From a virus, in IMG/VR virus record IMGVR_UViG_3300047359_000671, positions 1-64,000 of that record: DNA of 64,000 bases, one strand, 5' to 3'. The notes under the pieces are model-generated. The model was not told the origin of the DNA and ran no database searches. It was given only the letters and a program-made list of their open reading frames with translations. A program made the position numbers and the translations under genes. Positions 17,371-25,559 of the stretch are shown here, piece after piece; position 1 is the stretch's first letter; each line of letters starts with the position of its first letter.

Positions 17371-19153
17371 ATTTTTCCCTATATTCGTCTTGTGCTTCAT
17401 ACCAAAACTCTTCCATTTCAGGAAAAGTTTCTAAAAAGTTAAGTCCTCGTCTTTGGTCATATTGCTCAAAGTATTCATAAAAACGAATTAGCCTGTTACT
17501 AAGGTCTTCATCGTAAATATTTTCACCTTCTTTAGCCCATGCCAAATCTCTTTCTAATTTTAAAACTTCGTACTCTTTAAATCCTTCATAGGTAACTCCG
17601 TATTCCATGTTGCCCAGAACTTTTGATTTCATATAGTCGATGTTCAATTGGATTGTATCTAACATAGCATCGTCACACAGTTGAATATTAAACCAGTTCG
17701 GGTCTCTCATATAAGGAACATCAAACCATACTTTCTGTGCTAAAACTTTGTGTCGCTTTTCGACTTGATATTTATATCCGAATTTTTCTCTAAGTTCTAA
17801 AATATAATCTAAGAATCCACGTAATGCCGGCACACTCAGTAAGTTAAATGTGTTAATGAATGTTACACTAACTCTTGTAGTCTCTGACAATAATCTGTCA
17901 ACATTACGTTTTAGTTTATCCCAATCAAGACCATCACGGATATATTCGGCTTGCTTACCGATACTATCAACACTGATAAACACACTAATATGCTTACATG
18001 AAACATTATCGTATACGTGGTCCCATATATTCCAATCTGGGTTCTTTTTGTATTCACTCAAGTATATGAAACTATTATCATCTGTTTCTTCACATGGTCC
18101 CAAACCTTTGAATGTTTGAGTTATATCTTCCCATGACATAACCTCTGTGTTTGGCATAATTCTAAATGCTTCTGCGCCATGCAATGTTTCTTCAATAATA
18201 TACTGTGGCCATTTTTTCCAGTCGCTACCGTCTTTTGGGTCTTTTGCATAGAATAGAATATTTCTATAATTTGGATTTGCAGGTAGTTTGAATAATTGAT
18301 TAAAGTCTACTTCAGTAACACTGCTATCATTATCAGAAATTAATGGTTGCTCTAGTAGTTTTACTTTTTCAATAAATTTATCAAACAATGCATCGTCTGG
18401 TGGACACATGTTTGTTGTTAAAGAAATTTCTAAATCAGGATTTGGGTTATCTCTAATATAGTCTAAGACTTTAAATGTATTCTTATCCATTAGAGGTTCA
18501 CCACCTGTCATACGGAATATCTTTAGATTAGGATAAGCATCAGGCCACCATTTCCAAAACGCTTCAATATAAGGATTGTCTTTACGTGCAACTTCTAAAG
18601 GCATTAAGCCAATAGTTTTAAGTTCTTGTATATTATTATGACCACCGCCATCAGAAAATAAGAAAGGTCTATTTTCTTTAATATCATCTTCCCATGCAGT
18701 AGATAAGTGAGGAGAACAATATGCACACTTAAAGTTACATGCTTGATTGAAGTTTACTTCAACATAGCGTGGAGAGATGTCATGGTCCCAAGGACTGTTT
18801 ACTACCTCTTCCCATGCATCTTTGACCCACCACTCACTTGAACGATAATGTCTATCACTTAACGCATCTTTATTTGCATCTTCTACATTCCAACAATACT
18901 GACATCCTTCTGGTCTTGTGCCATTTTTCATTTGCCTACGTTCTTCTAATTTGAACTTAGTATTATGAAGTGCATTAGGATTTGCTTTTAACTCATCTAG
19001 TGGAATAGGATGTGTTGGTGGATGATAGCAACTATGTGTGCGTCCTTGAGGCAGGTGCATACTGACTTGTAGCCATTTTGCCATACACATCGATGGCGAT
19101 AATTCATTTAGTTTAACTCTGCATGCCTTAGCATCATCGTCATAGTTTGCCAT
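17363..19153 (-). CDS. Radical SAM protein, paralogue of the 15835-17370 product
   Basis: A 596-residue protein. The N-terminal MCMAKWLQV...CYHPPTHPIPL and CQYC blocks mirror the downstream gene. The radical SAM motif is CNFKCAYC (139-146) and MTGGEP ends at 220. Between barrel strands it carries an insertion of roughly 100 residues (about 240-340) absent from the paralogue, and FLETFPEMEEFW lies near the C-terminus. The two genes overlap by 8 bases. Duplication followed by divergence is the simplest reading; the paired genes may act on successive sites or as a heterodimer. Confidence 0.8.
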   Translation of the reverse strand: MANYDDDAKACRVKLNELSPSMCMAKWLQVSMHLPQGRTHSCYHPPTHPIPLDELKANPNALHNTKFKLEERRQMKNGTRPEGCQYCWNVEDANKDALSDRHYRSSEWWVKDAWEEVVNSPWDHDISPRYVEVNFNQACNFKCAYCSPHLSTAWEDDIKENRPFLFSDGGGHNNIQELKTIGLMPLEVARKDNPYIEAFWKWWPDAYPNLKIFRMTGGEPLMDKNTFKVLDYIRDNPNPDLEISLTTNMCPPDDALFDKFIEKVKLLEQPLISDNDSSVTEVDFNQLFKLPANPNYRNILFYAKDPKDGSDWKKWPQYIIEETLHGAEAFRIMPNTEVMSWEDITQTFKGLGPCEETDDNSFIYLSEYKKNPDWNIWDHVYDNVSCKHISVFISVDSIGKQAEYIRDGLDWDKLKRNVDRLLSETTRVSVTFINTFNLLSVPALRGFLDYILELREKFGYKYQVEKRHKVLAQKVWFDVPYMRDPNWFNIQLCDDAMLDTIQLNIDYMKSKVLGNMEYGVTYEGFKEYEVLKLERDLAWAKEGENIYDEDLSNRLIRFYEYFEQYDQRRGLNFLETFPEMEEFWYEAQDEYREKYG

Positions 19154-20130
19154 TATCTATCCCAACCAGTTTGTTTTTCTGTTGCTAAAGGATTAGGGTT
19201 TCTTGGTGGGTTTGTATACACACGTTTAAAAAATGTTGCCAACTCGGCAGTTGGGTCTGCAATTTCCATACCAATCTTGTCTAATAAAACATCACCTATA
19301 CGAATTGATTCGTCATATAGTTTATCAAAGTCCCATGTTACTTTTGTCGCTTCGCATTTTTCATCGCCGCCTTCAAACTTAGGCAGTACTGTACCTTCAA
19401 AATATTCTTTGAACCAATCATAACTTGAAATATTTTCTAATAGATAATCTTCTACGAAGTTCACATCATAGCAACCTAGTCTTGCACCATAGCATGCCCA
19501 TATACCATTCTCTACGTCTGTTCCAACATTACACCAAGTAAGTAGACGTTCATAGTTCTTAGGCCAGATACGCTTCTTAAAGTCTTCTACTGGGACAGTT
19601 TTTCCTTCGTCTAGTGACATCTTAACACCTTCACGGTATCCTGCTCTAAATGCCTGAAACGGAGAACCTGCATTAAATACTTGCGAGTACACATTATTCA
19701 TTTGAATATAATTCAAATCCCAACAGAAATCTACTTTCTTTGTTTCGTCTACTGCATTTTCGTGTGTTTGCATTTCTAGTACTAAGTCTACTGGCCAGCA
19801 CTTAATACCGCCATTTCCATATACTAATCCGTTTACTACATTCTTAGCACTCCAACTAATAACTGAATTTGCTAAATCGGTACCATCAGGAAATGTGATT
19901 GCTAAATCAAAAAACTTCTCATCAACAATATTGTCACCATCAATTGTAATAAATCTTTCTGTCTCGCTTTGTCTTGCACATTCTTTGTGTGCGTTGTCAA
20001 ATCCTTTAACACCATCGACTCGTTTCGCATAAGGAAACTTCATCATTATATTTGCCCAATGTTCTTCTTTATTGGGTTCATCGTAACTTAAATAGAATAC
20101 ATCTAAATCGCCTATGACTATCTCTGCCAT
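19153..20130 (-). CDS. Glycosyltransferase-like (GT-A) protein
   Basis: 325 residues from ATG 20130, which has a perfect GGAGG ribosome-binding site; an ATG at 20154 lacks one. The FITIDGDNIV segment (DGD about 64-66) is a DxD metal-binding motif as in GT-A glycosyltransferases and is preceded by the usual strand pattern. The protein otherwise resembles a family of phage and bacterial proteins without assigned function. Its stop touches the next radical SAM start. Sugar transfer is inferred from the DxD motif and from neighbouring glycosyltransferase genes. Confidence 0.6.
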   Translation of the reverse strand: MAEIVIGDLDVFYLSYDEPNKEEHWANIMMKFPYAKRVDGVKGFDNAHKECARQSETERFITIDGDNIVDEKFFDLAITFPDGTDLANSVISWSAKNVVNGLVYGNGGIKCWPVDLVLEMQTHENAVDETKKVDFCWDLNYIQMNNVYSQVFNAGSPFQAFRAGYREGVKMSLDEGKTVPVEDFKKRIWPKNYERLLTWCNVGTDVENGIWACYGARLGCYDVNFVEDYLLENISSYDWFKEYFEGTVLPKFEGGDEKCEATKVTWDFDKLYDESIRIGDVLLDKIGMEIADPTAELATFFKRVYTNPPRNPNPLATEKQTGWDR

Positions 20131-20131
20131 A

Positions 20132-20707
20132 CTACCTCCATGAATAATTATCAAAATACTTCTGCGTATATACGCTTACATTGTATTTATTATATTCGAC
20201 TTTAACGTTTTTCCCAGTTGTCAATAGTTCTGAAAATGGGACTGTGATTGTTTGAATTAAGAAATCAGGTCTATCTTTGTGTGTGACAAAGAAGACATGA
20301 TGAGATTTTCCTGCAACTGTAATATCTTGACCTTCGTTTAATTCAAGTTTGTCCTTTAGTTCATCGCTACATGATATTGATAGAATATCATTCTTCATAG
20401 ATATCATAATATCCGGACTGTCAATTCTTTCAATCTTATACAATTGGTTATTTTTACTACGTCTTTTTATATCAACTTTGCTTTTTACAATCTCAAAAAC
20501 TAGAGGGTTAGATGTTCGTTTAATTACATAATCTGAGAGTTTCAACGAACCATCTAGTAATCCCATAACATCTTCAATTTCAAACCAAGCAAAAAGTTCT
20601 TTTCTGTCAATCTCTCTATTAGATATTTGTACAATTTTATTATACTCATTAAAATAGACTGCACGACATGTATCAGTTTTTACTAAACTACTTTTCATTA
20701 ACTGCAT
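20132..20707 (-). CDS. Conserved-looking protein of unknown function
   Basis: 191 residues (188 if the ATG at 20698 is used). I do not recognise it. The sequence alternates short charged and hydrophobic segments suggestive of beta structure, without cysteine clusters, membrane spans or a signal peptide. It lies between two glycosyltransferase-type genes and overlaps the upstream one by 20 bases, so it is probably an accessory of the same pathway. Confidence 0.55.
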   Translation of the reverse strand: MQLMKSSLVKTDTCRAVYFNEYNKIVQISNREIDRKELFAWFEIEDVMGLLDGSLKLSDYVIKRTSNPLVFEIVKSKVDIKRRSKNNQLYKIERIDSPDIMISMKNDILSISCSDELKDKLELNEGQDITVAGKSHHVFFVTHKDRPDFLIQTITVPFSELLTTGKNVKVEYNKYNVSVYTQKYFDNYSWR

Positions 20708-21560
20708 CCTCTAATATTTTAATTTTATCTTCACTCATCCATTCTTTTTCTACATAGTGAAATGGCAAACTTTGTGTATAGTTACCGACACGAATAGATA
20801 AATCAGAACTCATTTCGCTAGGAATACTCTTTGTCCAATCATTATCAATTTGATTATGCGGTACATTTTGAATTTTACTTTTCATATGCACAAATGTAGG
20901 GACATCTTTGATATCGTAATCACATGTTTCTTCTTCTAAATCTAGTAAACGTATAGCCAATGCATAGGCCAAATCTGCACTCATCCACTTTTGACCTACT
21001 CCTTTAAGAAACTTATCATAATACACTCCCCAATTTTTCATAATTACCTCTACCATTTTAAAGAACTGGAATGTTAATTCACTCTCAGTGAAATATGTAA
21101 AGTTGCTGTATACGTTGGGCAATTCTAATTCTGTAAATTTCTTTCTATAAAAATCGTCAACAATGTCTTCATTGCGGAATGTCTTAACATTTGTACAAGC
21201 CCACATATCTTTCTTAGAAAGATAATCCCACCAATGGTCTACACTTGTAGTGAATACCATGTCACTATCAAGTATAATAGTCTCTTTAAACGGTGTCATA
21301 TGTGGATATTTCCACTTATTATGAATCTTCCATTTTGCATCTGGGTCTGCATCACCCCACGGAATATCTACAATATAGTCAAATACTTTTCTGTGCTTGT
21401 CTTCAATTAACGATTTAGTATACTCATCAACACATACGCAAATTGCATTTTCTTTTTGTGTTGCCTTGAGTGACAATGCCAAAGCATAAGTCATTTCTAA
21501 GTAGTTGTGTTCGCTATTGTTTTGTGCAATTACGATGTAGCCTTTGCCTTTTCTTTCCAT
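20688..21560 (-). CDS. GT8-like glycosyltransferase
   Basis: A 290-residue protein. The first half has a nucleotide-sugar-binding layout (YIVIAQNNSEHNY, then ICVCVDEYT), and ETIILDSDMVF contains the DSD motif (98-100) typical of retaining GT-A enzymes of the GT8 type. It is similar in order of motifs to the next gene (21560-22429), suggesting a duplicated pair. The start and the previous stop share one base. Donor and acceptor are unknown. Confidence 0.65.
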   Translation of the reverse strand: MERKGKGYIVIAQNNSEHNYLEMTYALALSLKATQKENAICVCVDEYTKSLIEDKHRKVFDYIVDIPWGDADPDAKWKIHNKWKYPHMTPFKETIILDSDMVFTTSVDHWWDYLSKKDMWACTNVKTFRNEDIVDDFYRKKFTELELPNVYSNFTYFTESELTFQFFKMVEVIMKNWGVYYDKFLKGVGQKWMSADLAYALAIRLLDLEEETCDYDIKDVPTFVHMKSKIQNVPHNQIDNDWTKSIPSEMSSDLSIRVGNYTQSLPFHYVEKEWMSEDKIKILEDAVNEK

Positions 21561-22429
21561 TATACTTTTTCTCCAAAAGATAACAAGTCATCCGTACAAC
21601 GTTCTACTGCCTTTTTATTCATAATATGTAAATCTGTCTTTGTAAATCTAGTTAACACGTGTCTTTCTGATGATTCAGGTGTAGCACAAAACATAATAAT
21701 GTCATTGTGTGAGTTTACTCTGTAAATATCATCTAAATCAAAACTGTTATTCAGATATTCAATAGGCAATCTAGGTACTTCAAATTCAACACCACCATTT
21801 AGAATATGCAGTGCCATGGAGAATGCAAAGTCGTTTCTAAACAAGTTACCTGTACAATTATACAAGTAATAATAATATTTAAAGTTGTATTTAATATGGT
21901 TGATTAGCGTAAATAAATGTCTGGTGTAATCTGATTTCTTAAAATAAAAAACTGTTGCCCAATACATAGGAATACTAAAGTTATCGATATAGGAAACATT
22001 GCCGCCATGTCTACCAGCAACGTCCCTATACTGACAATTTATCATAAAGTCATTTTCACTGCCCCATACTTGGTCCAGTACATCATTCATAATAAAATAA
22101 TCTCCATCAATGACAAGAGTTTCATCATATGGGGATAACTCATACACGTCTGCACGTGACATGTTTCTAAATGAAGCATATTCCGGTGCAGATGAAGTAT
22201 CTTTAAATAACCTGATATTAGCAGGCTGTGAACTTTCTGAAACAATTACTCTATCAAAGTATTCATTAATCAGTTTTTCATCGCTCTTTAATGTGTATTC
22301 ATCGGTGATGAGACAAATCTCATCAAACTCTGACATATTCTTACGTACAAGACCTGCACATGCACATGCTGTTCTTCCGTAATTTATGTAGTCATTATTT
22401 TGAGCAAATATAATAATTCCCTTGCTCAT
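21560..22429 (-). CDS. GT8-like glycosyltransferase, paralogue of 20688-21560
   Basis: 289 residues. It opens SKGIIIFAQNNDYINYGRT, parallel to the neighbour's opening, and has ICLITDEYT and ETLVIDGDYF, giving a DGD motif at about 108-110. The tandem arrangement and shared motifs indicate duplication. As the second gene behind the operon promoter it should be well expressed early. Cytoplasmic; no signal peptide is seen. Confidence 0.65.
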   Translation of the reverse strand: MSKGIIIFAQNNDYINYGRTACACAGLVRKNMSEFDEICLITDEYTLKSDEKLINEYFDRVIVSESSQPANIRLFKDTSSAPEYASFRNMSRADVYELSPYDETLVIDGDYFIMNDVLDQVWGSENDFMINCQYRDVAGRHGGNVSYIDNFSIPMYWATVFYFKKSDYTRHLFTLINHIKYNFKYYYYLYNCTGNLFRNDFAFSMALHILNGGVEFEVPRLPIEYLNNSFDLDDIYRVNSHNDIIMFCATPESSERHVLTRFTKTDLHIMNKKAVERCTDDLLSFGEKV

Positions 22430-22803
22430 TAGATTTCCAACACCTTCTCAATCTTACGTGAACTACGTAACTTCTGATACTCATTGTAGTAGTCATTAGT
22501 TACTTCAAAATACAAACTAGATATTTCTTCAAGGAACTTTTCAGTATCTTCGATATGAATCGGAATACTGTTTTTATCTAGTATTTTAATTTCAGTTTTA
22601 CCGTTACTCACAGCAAAATGCACGAATGAAATCAATGATTGGTCTACAATAAATGAGCCACCCGCAGTACTGTAACTTAATAGATTTTGTGTTTTAACTT
22701 TTAGGTTGTTTTTAGATAAATTGAACGTCTTCATTGTGTTAGAAAAATCTAACGCTTGTGTTAGGCGTTCTTGTTGTTCGGTATTGTTTTTTTCGTTTGA
22801 CAT
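22429..22803 (-). CDS. First gene of the glycan/radical SAM operon, unknown function
   Basis: A 124-residue hydrophilic protein with a strong AGGAG ribosome-binding site directly behind the operon promoter. The N-terminal 30 residues are polar (Asn/Gln/Glu-rich), the middle alternates hydrophobic strands, and the C-terminus is lysine/arginine-rich. I see no known motif. Its leading position could fit a regulator, chaperone or substrate of the operon, but nothing in the sequence decides this. Confidence 0.6.
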   Translation of the reverse strand: MSNEKNNTEQQERLTQALDFSNTMKTFNLSKNNLKVKTQNLLSYSTAGGSFIVDQSLISFVHFAVSNGKTEIKILDKNSIPIHIEDTEKFLEEISSLYFEVTNDYYNEYQKLRSSRKIEKVLEI

Positions 22804-22826
22804 GGTTAATCTCCTGTATTATTACT

Positions 22827-22855
22827 ATAATACATTAAATTTATACCAATGTCAA
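22827..22855 (-). promoter_or_regulatory. Sigma70-type promoter of the glycan/radical SAM operon
   Basis: On the minus strand: TTGACA (22850-22855), spacer of exactly 17, then TATTAT (22827-22832), followed by AGGAG and the ATG at 22803. No other clear promoter is seen before 2827, and the genes overlap or abut throughout, so this probably drives about 20 kb. Confidence 0.7.
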
Positions 22856-22863
22856 GTGAATTT

Positions 22864-23850
22864 TTAAGAAAGTGTAGACAGAGTTGTGTATGTTCGTGTC
22901 CAATCAGAGTTTGTGCCATCAGTCATTTCAACACCGTCAGGAGAGTCGTCTGCTACTAGTTCTCCTACTTCAACAGTTAGTGTGCCTGCAACATAGTCAG
23001 TACCAGTCCAAGAACCACCACCATTATTTGACCAGGTCCCAGTGTCAGCCGCATGTGCGTCATCAAATGATATTTTTACATCAATTGCATCTGTTCCAGT
23101 TAGTTTTGCATTGATATTTAATTGGTTAGCGGAGTAATCACCTGTACCACCTTTTGTATATACATTTTGATAAGTTGAAGTTAGTTGATTAAACCCAACA
23201 CCAGGAGTTCCTACACTAGCAGAACTTTCTGTTGCTGTGAGACTAAGTTTTACTGTTGCAATTGCATTGAGTACGCTTTGCCAGTCTAAACTCTGTGCGT
23301 CTGACCCTACGTTAGATAACGTAGAGTCAAACCTAATTTCACCACCCGCATTGAAAAACTGTCTTCTTGAATCTTCTGAAGCGAAAGTAATTCTAACTTC
23401 ATAATATACTTGATTTGCATTTGTCCAGTTAGGAGTACCATTATTCGGGTCTACATAGGTCTCGGACGCTGAAATTGTATTTGAAACAACAGTCATGTAT
23501 GAAATATCACTATTTAATTTATTAGCAACGATATTTGCTATATCTGTTTCTAATGTAGGTAGTATACTTACAACATTGCCAGGCGCTGGCCATGCCGCAT
23601 CACTTGATGAACTTGGGACGTTGATTGATGTGCCTTGGTGTTGAGCGGCATAGTTAATGGATGATAACAACTCATCCCAAAGTGCCGCTGTTATAGAGTT
23701 ACCAGCAATTGCTTGTGTAACAACAAGATGGTCTTGGCCGTAACCTGAGTCTCCGCTTCCTATACCAACTATATCATTGATATCGCCTGCAAATATATTA
23801 AAATCAGATGCCCTGATTTTTCCTCCCAAATAGTAACTTTGTGGTGCCAT
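22864..23850 (-). CDS. Putative tail fibre/virion protein, paralogue of the next gene
   Basis: A 328-residue protein rich in Ser, Thr, Asn and Gly. It shares with the neighbour at 23865-24776 a FFNAGGEIR-type segment, a TGDYSANQLNI-type segment and the glycine-rich GSWSNNGGGSWTGTDY stretch near the C-terminus. The composition and position downstream of baseplate genes suggest an exposed virion component such as a fibre or decoration protein. It is the last gene of the late structural block, ending about 60 bases before the glycan operon start on the same strand. Confidence 0.6.
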   Translation of the reverse strand: MAPQSYYLGGKIRASDFNIFAGDINDIVGIGSGDSGYGQDHLVVTQAIAGNSITAALWDELLSSINYAAQHQGTSINVPSSSSDAAWPAPGNVVSILPTLETDIANIVANKLNSDISYMTVVSNTISASETYVDPNNGTPNWTNANQVYYEVRITFASEDSRRQFFNAGGEIRFDSTLSNVGSDAQSLDWQSVLNAIATVKLSLTATESSASVGTPGVGFNQLTSTYQNVYTKGGTGDYSANQLNINAKLTGTDAIDVKISFDDAHAADTGTWSNNGGGSWTGTDYVAGTLTVEVGELVADDSPDGVEMTDGTNSDWTRTYTTLSTLS

Positions 23851-23864
23851 CTTGTATTACTTCC

Positions 23865-24776
23865 TTATAATGCTTCTGTTACAGAGAATGTCGGTTGTGT
23901 AATACTTACTGAACCTGATGCATTTGTCATTTTTAATGAAGCAGTTTCTACTGTTGTAGTACCAGTCGCAACGTCAGTACCAGTCCAAGAACCACCACCG
24001 TCATTAGACCATGAGCCAGAATCTGCTGTGTGTACATCTGATAAGTATACTTTAATTTTAACTGTTGTTGAAGTTTCTAAAGCAGAAATTTCAATATAGT
24101 TACCAGAGTAATCTGATGCATCTGCATACTCACGTTTGTGTACGACATATGATGATGTTAAATCAGAATACTTATAACGTGTACGAGTGTCTACGTCAGA
24201 TGTGTCTTGTGGTCTTACTGAATATCTGAATGTTCCTACTTCTGCTGTAAGTTGTTCCCAAGAGTCACCTTGGTTTGTATTTGTTGTGTCACTGTGTGAC
24301 ATTGAAACACGAATTTCGCCACCAGCGGCGAACCATGCGTTTTTAGTGGCTTCATTTGTAAAAGTCACTGTAATTTCTGTTGATATTGCGCCGTTCCAAT
24401 TTGATTTTGTTTCAGATGTCTCAGTAGTTACTGATGTGTCCCACCCTGATGAATAAGACCATGGTGAATCAAAACGTGTATTAATATCTGAATTAAATGT
24501 TGATGCTGATGCCCCATAATGGTCCCAGTCAACTTTTGTTCCTGCATTCACTGCCGTAAATGGATTTGAAATGTTGTAATAGTTTGAAATCTTTGCCGCC
24601 GCACTGTAAAGCGAATCGTGATATGCATCATCGATTAAATCACCCGTAGATGGGTTAGCCGCTACTGTGTGACCCTGATTATACCCGCCATGAACGCCTG
24701 TACCATTTAGAATGGTATTCATCGTGTTACGCAAAGTACTTAAGTCGTTATATGTAATTGTTGAGCCCGAAGCCAT
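23865..24776 (-). CDS. Putative tail fibre/virion protein, paralogue of 22864-23850
   Basis: A 303-residue protein with a good AGGAG ribosome-binding site. It has the same order of segments as its downstream paralogue: an N-terminal helical region, WFAAGGEIR, then the GSWSNDGGGSWTGTD stretch and a final Thr/Ser-rich strand. Tandem duplication is evident from the shared motifs. No enzyme motif is seen. The likely role is host-surface contact or virion decoration, inferred from position and composition. Confidence 0.6.
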   Translation of the reverse strand: MASGSTITYNDLSTLRNTMNTILNGTGVHGGYNQGHTVAANPSTGDLIDDAYHDSLYSAAAKISNYYNISNPFTAVNAGTKVDWDHYGASASTFNSDINTRFDSPWSYSSGWDTSVTTETSETKSNWNGAISTEITVTFTNEATKNAWFAAGGEIRVSMSHSDTTNTNQGDSWEQLTAEVGTFRYSVRPQDTSDVDTRTRYKYSDLTSSYVVHKREYADASDYSGNYIEISALETSTTVKIKVYLSDVHTADSGSWSNDGGGSWTGTDVATGTTTVETASLKMTNASGSVSITQPTFSVTEAL

Positions 24777-24839
24777 TTTTATACTCCTAAAGTTTACCTA
24801 ATGTTATTTGTCATCATATAGTCGTCCCCTACCCTATGA

Positions 24840-25499
24840 TTAACTAATTTGTATTGTAACTGTGTAGTCAATTACAATTGTTCTATTTGCTGATAGTAAC
24901 ACAGGATGAAAAGTCACATGTGTTAGCATCAATGATTTTGTTTTATCTAGCAGGTTATTATCTGTAACTCCTGCTATCAGACCAATTTCATCAAATGTAA
25001 ATGCCGTTACAGCATCCGTGTCTGTCGAACTGTCACTCGCTGGAACAGACTCGCCAACTGCCGTTGCATACGCACTATGTGTCATATCTACGGTAAAGTT
25101 AATTTTTGATGTATTATTTGGAACAAACACTCCGCCGCCCAAGTCTTCACCTGGGTAATAAACTGTTGAAACAGTTTCTTGTTCATATGTCGGAGAATAT
25201 AGCGCAGAGTTACTGGCAGTTATTGCTAGTCCTTCATATGTTGGGAATACTCTAGGAGAGCGATATGATAATGTAGTTGTTGAATTACTACCACCATTAC
25301 CGAATTGCATCCAATTAATCGATGGTGCGCCGCCACTTGAATTTATATCAACAGGTTTCCCTGCTAATGCGCTCGCCATGACATAGGCCATATTACCTGG
25401 ATGAATTGCATTTTTCTTTTGCACAAGCACTTCGCCTGAGTCTTTGTCGAAAATCTTCAACTGACCTACTACTTGTGACTGTATTTTATCATTAAACAT
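24840..25499 (-). CDS. Putative virion structural protein
   Basis: A 219-residue Ser/Thr/Asn-rich, beta-type protein with a mainly polar sequence and no catalytic motif. Its own late-type box lies at 25531-25538 and its ribosome-binding site is AAGAGAG, similar to gp6 and gp25. It lies between the 2956-residue baseplate protein and the fibre-like pair, as expected for a distal tail or fibre-attachment protein. I do not recognise a T4 counterpart. Confidence 0.55.
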   Translation of the reverse strand: MFNDKIQSQVVGQLKIFDKDSGEVLVQKKNAIHPGNMAYVMASALAGKPVDINSSGGAPSINWMQFGNGGSNSTTTLSYRSPRVFPTYEGLAITASNSALYSPTYEQETVSTVYYPGEDLGGGVFVPNNTSKINFTVDMTHSAYATAVGESVPASDSSTDTDAVTAFTFDEIGLIAGVTDNNLLDKTKSLMLTHVTFHPVLLSANRTIVIDYTVTIQIS

Positions 25500-25530
25500 G
25501 TTTTTCTCTCTTAGATATCGTATCTTATTA

Positions 25531-25538
25531 TATTTATC
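25531..25538 (-). promoter_or_regulatory. Late-type promoter box before the 24840-25499 gene
   Basis: Minus strand GATAAATA, 32 bases before the ATG at 25499, between this gene and the preceding giant baseplate gene. Confidence 0.5.
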
Positions 25539-25559
25539 ATTTTATCACAGAACGCATAC

